Below are positions 46,095 to 57,225 of a stretch of DNA of 64,000 nucleotides, one piece after another. The DNA lies in the NCBI RefSeq assembly GCF_003597395.2, contig NC_133774.1, forward strand, positions 37,138,048 through 37,202,047, written 5' to 3'. The DNA is from Chelonoidis abingdonii. Taxonomy: Eukaryota; Chordata; Testudines; Testudinidae. The translations under genes and the position numbers were made by a program. How positions within the stretch are numbered: position 1 is the first letter of the stretch; each line of letters begins with the position of its first letter. The notes under the pieces were generated by a model. That model was not told the origin of the DNA, did no database searches, and worked only from the letters and a program-made list of their open reading frames with translations.

Positions 46095-46620
46095 TACACC
46101 AATGCTCCCTATTTTCCACTGGCTGCGGATCAGGTTGCAGGTGGAGTTCAAGATAATGGCTTTACCTGTAAAACCCTAAATGGTTTAGGACCTGGTTACT
46201 TAGGAGACTCTCTCTCTTTCCCTCTGACTCTGTCACAGTTGAACTCAGTGGTAGTGCTCAAGCTTGAACCCCTTTGAAGCAAACAGCAAAGGGCTTTCTG
46301 ACAAGGCATTTGGCTTTGGAATGTGCCTCCTCACTACCTTATGTTGCTAGCCTTCTGGGCACAATGGGAAGCCTACCTCTTCTGCCAGGCCTTTGGAAAA
46401 GTGGTGATTTAATGGGTTGATGAGTTGGATATAGAGGGCTGGACTGAGGTTTTAGACGGCTTTTCAGTCACTATGTTGGGTTAACATTTTTTATATCAAA
46501 TATTGTTAGCTCTCTATGACAAGAACTTTATTATGTTTGAAGAGCATCTAGCACAACGGGGCCCTGATCTCTGATTGGGACTCATAGGTGCTACCCCCAG
46601 TACAAATACTATATAGTAAT
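46095..46620 (+). repeat. Degenerate dispersed-repeat fragment with SINE-tail end
   Basis: GGAGTTCAAGATAATGGC, then AAAACCCTAAATGGTTTAGGACCTGG, resembles a dispersed LINE-type segment I have seen in reptile sequence but cannot name. The end at 46545-46620 (AGCACAACGGGGCCCTGATC...TAGGTGCTACC) is the recurrent SINE tail. The 133-codon frame at 45876-46277 spans the join, and I find no domain. Confidence 0.4.
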
Positions 46621-47554
46621 AATGATCAATGAATCATACATAAATCACAACCATTTCTCCTAAGTCGTTTGTAAAGCGCCAGGTACCACTTACACAGAGC
46701 TCTGTTAAGAGGGGCTGATCATAATGACAGGAGTGTATTAAAAAGGCAGCACCTGCATGACACTGTGCTGACTTATCCTTGCGTGTACAGGGAAAGAGCA
46801 CACCTTGCTTTGCAGGGATCTACAAATTACAATTAATTGCACTAGTATGAAAAATTTGAAGTTCTATCATCCCATATATCTGCAATTACAATAATTGTGA
46901 GAGAGAGCTGCAAATTAAACCCCAAACAACCCTGAACGACCTGGTTCTGTAGTTCTACTGTACTACCAATTCAGAAGTGCTAACAAAAAAGTCTTTATAC
47001 ACAGCTCAAAAAGCCCTGTAAACTGAAAAGACAGACCTGTATGTTCTTTGTAGAGCCAAGCAATTTCCCAGAAAGGTTTCCAGTTTTACAGTTGGCTTTT
47101 GTACTGAAAAGAAAAGAAAGATAGTAACCTTTAAAGTGAGTGACAGCCCCCGCAAACCTAATACTGTGTGAAAACATATTCTATTACATATTGCGTCACA
47201 CTGTGGTGTATTTTATTGTACAATATTAGTTTCTGTTGACATGAAGAATTTTTACTTTACCAAATCAAATAACGGACACTTTCATAATGAGAAAACATTT
47301 TTCACTAGTGAAAAATATAATTGTATTTTAACGCCTTGGCCCTGGTTCTTGGATTCAGCTGAGCAGGATTGGTGGGGACAGGAGAGGAGAAAGGTGACTT
47401 TACATCAGAGCGACAGCACCTGGGATTTCCCTGGCAGGCAGAGAATTCCCAGATAGCCCATTAGACTGGATTTATGACCCCTCTGCAGCACTAGAACAAA
47501 GGGGATGTAGCAGGGCTGAGAATCTGGTCCTTTATCCTGATTACTATTATTTGC
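46621..47554. other. No gene recognised
   Basis: A/T-rich sequence with short frames only. Nothing can be supported. Confidence 0.5.
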
Positions 47555-47800
47555 TGGATAAATATTGTGATCCAGTGGCTGGGGAAGGGATTGGGAGACA
47601 CAACCCTTGGGTTTTAGTCCCATTTCTGCCACTGAATTGTTGTGTGAACTTTGACATGTCTCTTAACCGCTCTGTGCCTCAGTTTCTCCTTGTGTAAAAT
47701 GTAGATAATATTTACCTTTGACCTTTGTAAAAAGCTTTGAAATCTATGGATGAAAAGGGATCTCTCAGTGCTATGGATTATCATCATGATTACTATCACT
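47555..47800 (+). repeat. CORE-SINE / MIR-like relic, sense
   Basis: GGGTTTTAGTCCCATTTCTGCCACTGAATTGTTGTGTGAACTTTG (47610-47653), TCTGTGCCTCAGTTTCTCC (47671) and TGTAAAATGTAGATAATA follow the MIR order closely, ending in AAAGCTTTGAAATCTATGG. This is the clearest MIR-type copy here. Confidence 0.75.
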
Positions 47801-49124
47801 GCAGATATTAGATATGACATAGACAATAAGTGAGTTATCTGGACAGAAACCTTAGAAGCTCACATGTGAGATGAGTCAACAGTGGTCACATGGCAGAGGA
47901 GCTTTTGCAGGAAGCCATTTCAGTAACATATCACATGAGGAAAAAACTTAAATTGAGATGGAAGAGAAAGAATGTAGAATAATATGAGAGTGTCTGGACT
48001 ATTTTATTCTTTTAAAAAAATACTCCAATACCTGAAAGAATTAATATACATTTATCGTCACAATATTTGAAGCTTTAAGAAAGACACAAATAAACTGAAT
48101 GTAGTTGTCTACAGCTACTTATTTATTTCATCCAACAGCATGTGCTGGTAGCTCATGTTTCTACAGCACAAGTGCTGTCCAGCTGCAGGCATTGCATTTT
48201 GAACTTCGTTAACATGAATGTGAATATAGGGCCAATGAAATTCAAAAGTAAAGTTTACTGCTGGAAATGGACTGGTCACAATTCAGAACTAGCTCTGCCT
48301 CTGACCCTTCTCAGTCTGAGTGCAATCCCCGCAGGCGATAGACCTCCTGACTTCACCACCCTGAGGTGGAATCTCATAATTCTCCCACTCTCAGACCAAG
48401 GCCCCCGGGTTTGCTCCATAGGCCCAACTGGATTCAGCTGCACAGCAAGACTTCCCTTCAGGAGCTATGACCAGAGTGAACCCCAAAACAGCATCTTCAA
48501 AAGAAAGTATTGTTTAATCTTGATGAAAAGAATCAAAGCATATCAAGACAGCAGTTCTTAACACAACAAGCAGTCTACATGACTATGTGTTACCTAAACT
48601 TAGGTTGGCCTAGCCAGTCGCAGGTACCTCACTTCTGGGTCCAGGAGGACAGTCTGAACCCCTGCAATCCCTGTGTCTCTCTCTCCTGAGCTCAGGTTTT
48701 CATTTGCTCAAAAGTTCTTGTTACAGTTTTCCCACCTGAATTCCACCTCCACTTCCCCTGAACTCACCAGGGCCAGAAGTGAACTTCAAAAGGATTGACA
48801 CTGGCATTGACCCATTATCAGTGAATGGTGCTATCCGAAGCATATGGTTTCCCTTCCGATTTGTTGTCCTCTTCTGTTGGAATTAGCTCTTTTGTAATCA
48901 TGTACTCGCCAACACAAGCATAACCAAGCAAATAGATGAACATATAATATTCATAAAATACAGGCATCTTTCACATCCTTCATAGGCTGCATGTGAGATT
49001 CTCACGTGTTTACAGTTATTTCAGAAATAGGTACTAAAAGGTAAGCTCCTAAAACCATCCACATTTTCAGAAGGCCTGAGTATCCAGCAGCTCTCATTGA
49101 CTTTGGGTTATGTGATCTGCTTAG
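47801..49124. other. No gene; possible LTR-like segment 48280-48790
   Basis: The pyrimidine-rich part at 48290-48790 resembles antisense LTR text in this window but shows no TG/CA ends or target duplication that I could pair. The 139-codon frame at 48142-48561 crosses it and has no domain. Confidence 0.35.
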
Positions 49125-49225
49125 CCACAGTCACACGGCATGTCAGCAGCAGGGGTGGGAACAGAAGGCAGAACTCCTGACTCCCATCCTGTGCTCTAAC
49201 CACTAAGCTGTCGTTCCTCCTCACA
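49125..49225 (-). repeat. CORE-SINE / MIR-like relic, antisense
   Basis: CAGAACTCCTGACTCCCATCC and TGTGCTCTAACCACTAAGCTG are the inverse of a tRNA-derived SINE head. The rest has decayed. Confidence 0.55.
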
Positions 49226-49530
49226 ATAGAAACTATGTAACTTTACAAAGAGAGAAACTTCCAAATGAGACAAAAGCATGGACACAGGGGAATCTTAGGT
49301 CACTACTGTCTTTCCCAGCTTTGTATCTTGATATTTTGTAAACAGTCTAGAACTAGACAAACATTTTTAGCCAAAATGTTTTGTTTCACTGAAAAATGCA
49401 GATTCGAGTCTACCTCATATTCATGTCAAATTTACCAATTGTTTCAGTCAAGCTCAACTTCTCCCACTAAAACCCCAAAACAAACAACTGGAAACATTTC
49501 ATTTTGATTTTTTCTGTTTGAAATGACTTA

Positions 49531-49824
49531 GGGCTGGTCTACACTGGGGGGGAAATTGTTCTAAGATACGCAACTTCAGCTACGTGAATAGCGCAGCTGA
49601 AGTCGAAGTATCTTAGATCGAGTTACCTACCATCCTCATGGGGCAGGATCGACGTCCGCGGCTCCCCCTGTCGACTCCGCTACCGCCGTTCGCATTGGTG
49701 GAGTTCCGGAGTCAACAAGAGCTCGTTCGGGGATCGATATATCGCCTCTAGATAAGACGCGATATATCAATCCCCAAGAAATCGATTGCTACCCACCGAT
49801 ACGGCCGGTAGTGAAGATGTACCC
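49531..49824. mobile_element. 294-bp palindromic non-autonomous DNA transposon, copy B
   Basis: It has the same length and order as the copy at 1662-1955, and by eye roughly 85% of positions agree. Ends: GGGCTGGTCTACACT and inverted GGGTACATCTTCACT. Flanks TTA and TCA differ at one base. The hairpins are retained: ACTTCAGCT/AGCTGAAGT and the GATCGATATATCGC arms with one mismatch. It also keeps many CpG sites. No coding content. Confidence 0.85.
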
Positions 49825-49827
49825 TCA

Positions 49828-52066
49828 TTTTTGAAATTAACTTCAATTTTATTTTTAACATTTTAAAAAAAATTTTAAAAAGTTTGAAAACTGAACATTT
49901 GGGTTGACCTGCACATATTTGTAGACATTTTGGTTCACCAAAAATTGGAAAAAAAATGTTTTTGAAACAGTCATCTAACTGAAAAATAAATCAGTTATTC
50001 ACTCTGCTTTCAAAGAGTCTGGCTCAATTTCATTTGGTCCATTTTCATTTAACAATATGGAGCATTGGATCTAATTTATGCTATTGGCCAACATACCTGT
50101 GATGTGATTGATTCTGCACTGCCTTTTGTAGTCAGGATTGTAAAAAATCTGAATAGCAGAACTTTACTCCTACCTTGCACAGAGGTTGGTGATTACCCAA
50201 GGTGCAAGGCAGTTGAGAATCAGGGCCTTTTTCTGTAATATACTACTTGGAAACAGTGTGGATTTATATCTGTCAATGGTGAAAGTAAAGAATGTAGGTT
50301 GTGATGCAAAGTGCTACAGGTGAATATATGAAATTCACATTTTCTGCTACTAGAGTCAGCTACGGATAAGTTTAGTTTCCCCATTCCATTCTAGATATTA
50401 AAGAAGAAAGACATACAAATAGAAAAACAAAAGAAACGTGCTTTTTTAGGATAATACATTACTGCTAAAAGACCCTGGCTCCACCCTCTGCTGAAGATCT
50501 ACTGAAGACTTCAGCTGAGTCAATAAAGTCCTTTTAAATAGGTTCTATTCTTTTGCAAGCAGTAACTCAATGCTCTAAGCAGCATATCCCATTACACAGG
50601 ACCACACTGTAACTTGCAATTTTTTTTTTAACAACAGGAACAATTAGGCATTTGCTATGTACCTTTTTTAAAAAAATGAAAGCTGTATGTAAACCCAACC
50701 CAGAATTGCAAGTGTGACATTGTCTTTCATCAGTGTTAATTGGTCTGATCTGGAACCACTGAAATCCTTTTAGGGATGGACAAATACTTTGAGCCTCCCT
50801 GAACCAAGGGGTTTCCTCCCAATGTTCCCATCTGAATATAGACAAGATTTTTAAAAGAAACTTTCTGCTTCATTGGATACTCACATTGACTAGTCATGGT
50901 CTAGAGGGGACTAGTGGACTATTGCAATAAAATTTTCAAATGGCTTCTTATTACTGCATGTGCAAACTACAAATTATTCCATGAAGACTGGGCAGTTACA
51001 CATGCAAGTACATATTTGTACAAGTGAAATGTGCATGAAACCAAGCTGAGCCTTTTGTTAATTTGACCCAAGAGTCTTTCCTTAGCATGTTTGTTCCTCC
51101 CATCTTGCCTTTACTAGCATCTTGATCGTTCTTGCAGTATTTAGCAGAACCTGACGTGCTCAAGCCTGTAGCATGTAATTAACCTCACCTAGGAGAGCTG
51201 ACAGCTCAGTGTGCTTTAGGCATAACTCAATAGCGATAAGAAAACAAGCCTTTGATTTTGTTACTTGTCTTACTCTAAATCAGGCTTCTCTCAGATGCTT
51301 TAATATATATAAAAAAAGCTTGAGCTCAAAAAACTAAAGCTTGTTAGAAAATGGAAGACATTTTCCACTGATTTCTTTTCCGGGGGGTGGGTAGAGACGT
51401 AAGCTTCAAATGACCCTTTTGAAATTTTCCAAGTGACTCTGCCATCAACAATGAGGTAACTTCTTAAAACAAGTCATGCTACCTGCACTTATAGATATGA
51501 TTAATTCCTAGACTTGGTCATTAATAACAAAGTATAATACTATTCTAGAGAGTTGGGTGTGGCAGCGGCTCTGCTTTTCTCTATTAATAATATATCCATC
51601 AGATTTCTGTAATATCACACAAGGAAAAAATTTAAATTAACCAGCTCTCATCATCACGTTTCACCAGCTGTATAGTTGCTGTGGTTTGTTAGACGGGATT
51701 ACTTATCACCTTTTGTCATATCTATAAAATAAAGAAGCTCTTTCCCCCCTTGACTGTTATATCCAAATGGGGCAATATTTATGTTGCACCTGATATATTA
51801 CAAGATTCAAGGGAGAGGATAAACTTGGCCAGCAAGTCTCCACAAATGGTTCATCACCCTTGCAAATGGTTGGCAAATTTCCATACTGTTCCCTTCCCAG
51901 TGAAAAGTAACTTGTTTTGGAGCAACTCACTGTGTTTGCCTTCTTCTTCACAGGAGGGAATCAAGAACTCTGAACAAGAAGAATCAGAGTAGTTACCCTC
52001 TATAGCTGCATACATCAAAGGTAGTAGCATTTAATGATGCATGGAGGTACAAATAGTAAATTTCAT
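49828..52066. other. No gene recognised
   Basis: 2.2 kb of A/T-rich sequence. No frame over 92 codons, no domain, no repeat boundary. A functional non-coding element cannot be excluded from sequence alone. Confidence 0.5.
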
Positions 52067-52126
52067 TAGAACCCAAGAATGTCCATGCTGGATCAGACCA
52101 ATGGTTCCTCTAGCCTACTATCTTGT

Positions 52127-53912
52127 TGTGACATTATCTGATTAAAATATGACCATTGTGGCAAATTGCCGGTACTGTTCTCTGGGTCTTGCGCTTTCTC
52201 TTCTCTGGGGTAGGTTCAGGGCGCTATTGCTTGCCTCTGAACCAGTTCTTAATCACTCCCCCAGTGTCCTGGGAGGAGGGGAGTGGAGAGGGAGGGACCT
52301 GGGCCCGCCCTCTACTCCAGGTCCCAACCCAGGGGCCCTGGGGTTGTGGTGAACCACTTGACTAGCGGTTTCTTCCCCTGGGTTACTTCCCTCTCATACC
52401 CGTCAGCTTGTGAAGGGCTTCTCGCCTCTCTTCTATACAAGCCTGGTGCCCCTTACCTAGGGTTTCTGTTGGGCTTCCCAATCCACCGCAGCACTCCTCC
52501 AAACCTTCTATTTCTCTCTGGACAAACTCTTCTCTTCTGCAATCTGCACTCTGCTCCAATCCAACCTTTCTCCTTCAACTACCACACCCTGTCTGACTGA
52601 AGCAGGGGTTTATATCCCATGACTGGAGTCAGGTGCTCTAACTGAAGTCAGGTGCTCTAATTGGAGTCAGGTGCTCTAATTGGCCACAGCTGTTCTAGTT
52701 AATCTAAAGCAAACCTTCCTCCCTTGGCAGGGAATAAGGCCCCCTGCTAACACTCTTATGCTGCCCTCTGGCCATGCTGTATCACACCATATAGATCATT
52801 GTTGCAACTATTGTTATATATTTGCAACAAATCTTGTATAAAATGTGGCATGTAAGATGTCTATGAAAACGTTATGATTTGCTGGTTATGATTATGCTAT
52901 CTGTCTGCATGTATCACTTTTGTATTTGAAGTTATGAATATTGACTCTATACGTGAATTTCAAATGTTTGCTCCTGGAGTAACACCCATGAGGTAGTTAG
53001 CCAGCACATCTTGGAGAGACTATTGAAATTGAGTGGCCCATCAAAAGGACACTTAACTTACAGTGGACTGTGGGAGACACCCATCTACCCAGAGTCAACT
53101 GTCATGTAAACATGCTGTTTGGAGTATAGGTAATGGCTTCCTGCAATGACTGAGCAAGATTGGGCATGGACATGTGACTCACTCATGTGACTCCAAACTC
53201 CCAACTTTTACCTGTAATTTTTCACTAGCTGTGCTGAGGTTTTTGTTTGAAAGAATGGGTTTCCTTCCACATGGATGAAGATATAAAAGGCCCTGGAAAC
53301 CCCTCTATTTTGACTCTTTCCTGCTCAAACTTCTGGAATATGGACCTATACTAACGGGAGTATTTTAACCAAGGACCTGAGATCCTTCCAATGATTTGGA
53401 AGCAACCAGAGACTTATCAAGCAGCAGTTTATTCCATCACTGTTACAAGCCTGAACCAAGAACTTTGCAATTACTATATGTATTTCATTCCTTTAGCCAG
53501 TTTTAACTTTCACATTTCTTTCTTTCTTTTTATGATTAAACCTTTAGATTTTAGATACTAAAGGATTGGAATCAGCATGATTTTTGGGTAAGATCTAAGT
53601 TATATATTGACCTAGGTGTTTGGCTGGTCCTCTGGGATCAGAGGAAACTTTTAGTTGATGAGACTGGTTGTAAAGAACCACTCACCCTTAAATTCAGTGT
53701 TTTTAGTGGTAATACAAGGACTAGAATGCCAGAGGAAACTGCTTTTATGACTTCTTTTAGCTAATCTGGTGAAACTGAAGTTTACTTTTGCTGCTGGTTT
53801 GGTATATGCTCTGGGGGATTAGCTACCAGTCTTGGGGTGTATCTGCCCTATTTCTCAGCAGTCCGTCCTGAATTTGACATCCTGAGTTGTGACCCACTGA
53901 GGCACGGTTACA
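52127..53912 (+). mobile_element. Solo LTR, sense, with exact 5-bp TSD, carrying a nested LTR
   Basis: It begins TGTGACATTATC and ends GGCACGGTTACA. CTTGT is duplicated exactly at 52122-52126 and 53913-53917. Removing the inner insertion (52157-52786 plus its CCAT duplication) leaves about 1.15 kb. A TATA box GATATAAAAGGCCC lies at 53280-53293 and an ATTAAA signal at 53535-53540, in correct sense order about 250 bp apart. No internal coding region is present. Likely a retrovirus-derived solo LTR. Confidence 0.88.
52157..52786 (-). mobile_element. 630-bp solo LTR, antisense, nested in another LTR
   Basis: On the minus strand it runs TGTGATACAGCATGG (52786) to TTTGCCACA (52157), with CCAT on both sides (52153-52156, 52787-52790). 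A TATA box GGGATATAAACCCC is at plus-strand 52605-52619. Three imperfect copies of an 18-bp unit (GGAGTCAGGTGCTCTAAT type) lie at 52625-52681, upstream of the TATA box in the minus sense, suggesting tandem enhancer units. The frames at 52149-52600 are not genes. Confidence 0.85.
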
Positions 53913-54361
53913 CTTGTCTTCCCACAATGGCCAGTGCTAAGTGCTTCAGATGGAATGAACAGAACAGGAAAATTATTGAGTGATCCACCTCTTGTCATCC
54001 AGCCCCATCTTTTGACAGTCAGAGGTTTATGGACATCTGGGGTTCCATCCCCGACCATCTTGACTCTAAGATCTCTTTCTTGAGTGGTAATAGCTAATTT
54101 AGATCACATCATTTTGTGTATATAGTTGGGTTTATATTTTCCAATATGCATTACTTTGCCCTTATCAACACTGAATATCATCTGTCATTTTGTTGTCCAG
54201 TCACCCAGTTTTATAAGATCCCTTTATAACCCTTTGCAGTCAGCTTTGGCCTTAACTATCTTGGGATATTTTGGATCATCTGCAAATTTTGCCTCCTCAG
54301 TGTTCACCTCCTTTTCCAAATCATTTATGAATATATTGAAAAGCACCGGTCCCAGTACAGT

Positions 54362-54565
54362 TCATTGTGGGACCTCACTATTTACTTTACTCCGTTGTGA
54401 AAATTGACCATTTTTCCTATGTTTTAAACAGTTACTGATCCATGAGAGGACCTTTCCTTTTATCCCATGACTACTTACTTTGCTTAAGAATCTTTGGTGT
54501 GGGACCTTGTCAAAGGCTTTCTGAAGGTCCAAGAATGGTATATCAATTGTATCACCTTTGTCCAC
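54362..54565 (-). pseudogene. Reverse transcriptase fragment
   Basis: A 67-codon open remnant containing the DLQKAFDKVPH block, the aspartate-bearing motif of non-LTR reverse transcriptases, and the VPQ that precedes the G-x-x-L-G-P motif. The YADD-type catalytic motif should lie downstream on the minus strand and is not in an open frame. It is not functional. Confidence 0.8.
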
Positions 54566-54922
54566 ATGCTTGTTGACTCCCTCAAAGAAGTCTAACAGCT
54601 TAGTGAGGCATTATTTTCCTTTACAAAAACTGAATTGACTCTTCCCCAACAAATCAGGTTCAATTGGGATAATTCTGTTCTTTACTATCATTTCGACCAA
54701 TTTGCCTGGAACTGAAGATAGGGTTACTAAGTTGCCAGGATTGCCTCTGGAGCCCTTTTTAAAAAGCAACATTACATTAGCTATCTTCTAGACATCTGGT
54801 GCAGAGGTTGATTTAAGCAATAGATTATATAGCACAGTTAGTAGTTTGCAGTTTCATAGTTCAATTCCTTTAAACCTCTTGGTTGAACACCACTGGTGAT
54901 TTATTAGTCTTTAATTTATCAG

Positions 54923-55134
54923 TTTGTTCCAAAACCATGGGCAAGGATGGTGTCCCTAGCCTCTGTTTGCCAGAAGCTGGGAATTGGCAACAGGGAATGG
55001 ATCACTTGATGATTACCTGTTCTGTTCATTCCCTCTGGGGCACCTGGCATTGGCTACTGTTGGAAGACAGGATACTGTGAAAGATGGACCTTTGGTATGA
55101 CCCAGTATGGCCGTTCTTATGCTTTTATGTTCTC
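54923..55134 (+). mobile_element. CR1 LINE 3' tail, sense, inserted in an older LINE
   Basis: CAAGGATGGTGTCCCTAGCC, CAACAGGGAATGGATCACTTG, GATGGACCTTTGGTATGACC and the end TTCTTATGCTTTTATGTTCT form a CR1 3' tail of the TTATGTTC type. The antisense host LINE continues on both sides. Confidence 0.8.
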
Positions 55135-55985
55135 CACTATTGAATCTGGGACAGTTCCTCAGACTCATCACCTAAATAGATTGGCTCAGGTGTGGGACTA
55201 TCCCTCATACTCTCTGCAGTAAAGACCAATGCAAAGAATTCATTCATCTTCTGTGCAACAGCCCTGTCTTCCTTGAGTGCTCCTTCAGCACCTTGATCGT
55301 CCAGTGGCTCCTCTGACTGCTTGGCAGGCTTCCTGCTTCTGATGTACTTAAACCCTCTTTTGCTGTTAGTTTTTTGTGTCTTTTGCTAGTGCTGTTCAAA
55401 TTATTATTTTTTTGGCCTGACTAATTACACTTTTATACGTGACTTGCCAGAGTTTATGTTCCCTTCTATTTTCCGCAGTAGGATTTGACTTCCAATTGTT
55501 AAATGATGCCTTTCTGCCTCTGATCACCTCTTTCACTCTAATATTTAGCCATGGTGGCATTTTTTTGGTCCTCTTACTGGTTGCTTTGATTTAGGATACA
55601 TATTTAGTTTGAATAAGGTGTTTTTAAATAGTTTCCATGTAGCATTCAGCTGTTTCACTCTTGTGACTATCCCTTTTAATTTACAGTTAAGTAGTTTCCT
55701 CTTTTCTGTGTAGTTCCCCTTTTGGAAGTGAAATGCTATTGTGGTGGGCTTCTTTGGTAATTCCCCCCACCCATGAAGGATGTATTTAATTACATTAGGT
55801 TGCTATTGCCAAGTGGTTCAAGCATATTCACTTCTTTGACCAGATCCTGTGCTTCACTGAGGACTAAACCAAGAATTGCCTCTCTCATTGTGGGTTCAAG
55901 GACTAGCTGTTCCAAGAAGCAGTCATTAATGGTGTTCAGTCAACTAAATTCTCTTTGCCTTACTTCCATGTAATCCCATTTACTT

Positions 55986-57044
55986 CAGCAGTATGGGATA
56001 TAATACGAGAATTATTTGGCCCAAGTAATTAAATTTAATATGGCTTGGTTCTTGAATACCTAGAAATCCAAGATTTGTTTCTGTGCCACATACAAGACAT
56101 TGTCAAGCCTTTATTCTCTGACATGACTAGGATAGATGCTCATCTGTAGCAGAAAACCAATAATGTGCTTCCCCCCAAAAAAGAAAGAAAAATATTTCTT
56201 TAAACTGCTGATGCACTTTGACATTGTGTCATATTGTATTAGGGAACTTTCCATAAGCCACTTCTTCATGTATGTTAGATCCAGTCTGCAATAGGCTTGG
56301 AACTAGAATGGGTCACATACTTCAGAGCATTGATTTCAGTTCCATGTGGCTTTTCTTTATGACCCAATTTGTACCCCTGAGTCGTGACGGACAGACATTT
56401 GTGGCATAAATATTTGGGGAATGGCTGGTCTTTGTACACATATCCATGTGAGTACTTGTGTGCAAAGAAGAGTAAGCAGAGCCGCTTGTTATTTGAAAGC
56501 TGTTTTAGAATGTAATAAGTGATTGGTATTCAAAAGATAGCTGAGTCAATCGGGGATGGAGCAGCATGTCATTGCTGGGACTGAACTGAATCCCTCCAAA
56601 CTGTTTTCTTACTGTGAGGGTTTCATTGGGATCTTATGATCCCTCATCTGAGGCCCAAACCTGCTCTCAACCAAATCAAAGGAAAAACTCCTACTAACTT
56701 GAATGACACAGGATCAAATGCCATCTGCTCTAGCATTTAAACACCTGGTAGCTGGAAGGAAAGCAACCACTCACTGTATTCCAGGAAGCTATAATTTTTC
56801 TACCACCTGCCTGCTGTTTATGATAACTGCAGAATATAAAATTGACACCTGGACTTATACTGAATGTAGAGAAAACCATAATAAATATAACCCACTGCAT
56901 TTTTAAATATCTTTTCAGATTTTAGCAGTGAATATGGGTGTGATCATTTACATTCATGAAATTTTAGACTCCCCTCTGTGAGAGGTATTTGTATATGCCC
57001 CTTTAATGTAGTATGTGACCATCTCAGTCTTTGCATGTTCATCC
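55986..57044. other. No gene recognised
   Basis: A/T-rich sequence. The 67-codon frame at 56703-56906 has no domain. No repeat end is visible. Confidence 0.5.
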
Positions 57045-57225
57045 TCACAACACTCCTGTATAGTCAGAAAGTGCTACCCCCACAACTCAACAGATGGGGA
57101 ACTGAGGCACAGAGAGGCTAAGTGACTTGCCCAAGGTCACATACGAACTCTGTGGCAGAACAATGACTTGAACAAAGTCTCCCAATGCCTAGGTTAGTTC
57201 TCTAGCCACTAGTCAATCCTTCTCT
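57045..57225 (-). repeat. CORE-SINE / MIR-like relic, antisense
   Basis: CAGATGGGGAACTGAGGCACAGAGAGGCTAAGTGACTTGCCCAAGGTCACA (57091-57141) is a very clear inverse MIR core. A decayed tRNA-like head lies at 57170-57225 (CTCTAGCCACTAG). Confidence 0.78.

Larger units (their letters stand above)
52067..54062 (-). mobile_element. CR1 LINE 3' region, antisense, split by an LTR
   Basis: Left part 52067-52126 (GAATGTCCATGCTGGATCAGACCAATGG) is the inverse of a CR1 3' tail. The text resumes after the LTR at 53918 (CTTCCCACAATGGCCAGTGC...GGAATGAACAGAACAGG) and ends about 54062. The join reconstitutes the normal order of this tail, which occurs uninterrupted in sense at 54923-55134. Confidence 0.8.
54063..55985 (-). 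mobile_element. Non-LTR retrotransposon (CR1/L3-like), antisense, degenerate
   Basis: On the minus strand the 67-codon frame at 54362-54565 reads PFLDLQKAFDKVPHQRFL, then GIKGKVLSWISNCLKHR and VNSEVPQ: reverse-transcriptase motifs with the LD-x-x-KAFD-x-V-P-H catalytic-domain block and a G-I-x-G segment. The DNA continues upstream to about 55985 through regions whose inverse reads like the amino-terminal parts of these elements. Stops and small indels interrupt it everywhere. A sense CR1 tail has inserted at 54923-55134. Confidence 0.75.

Noticed and set aside
45876..46277. 133-codon frame with a membrane-like segment
   Set aside because: The frame spans unassigned sequence and a degenerate dispersed repeat; the hydrophobic part comes from T-rich DNA.
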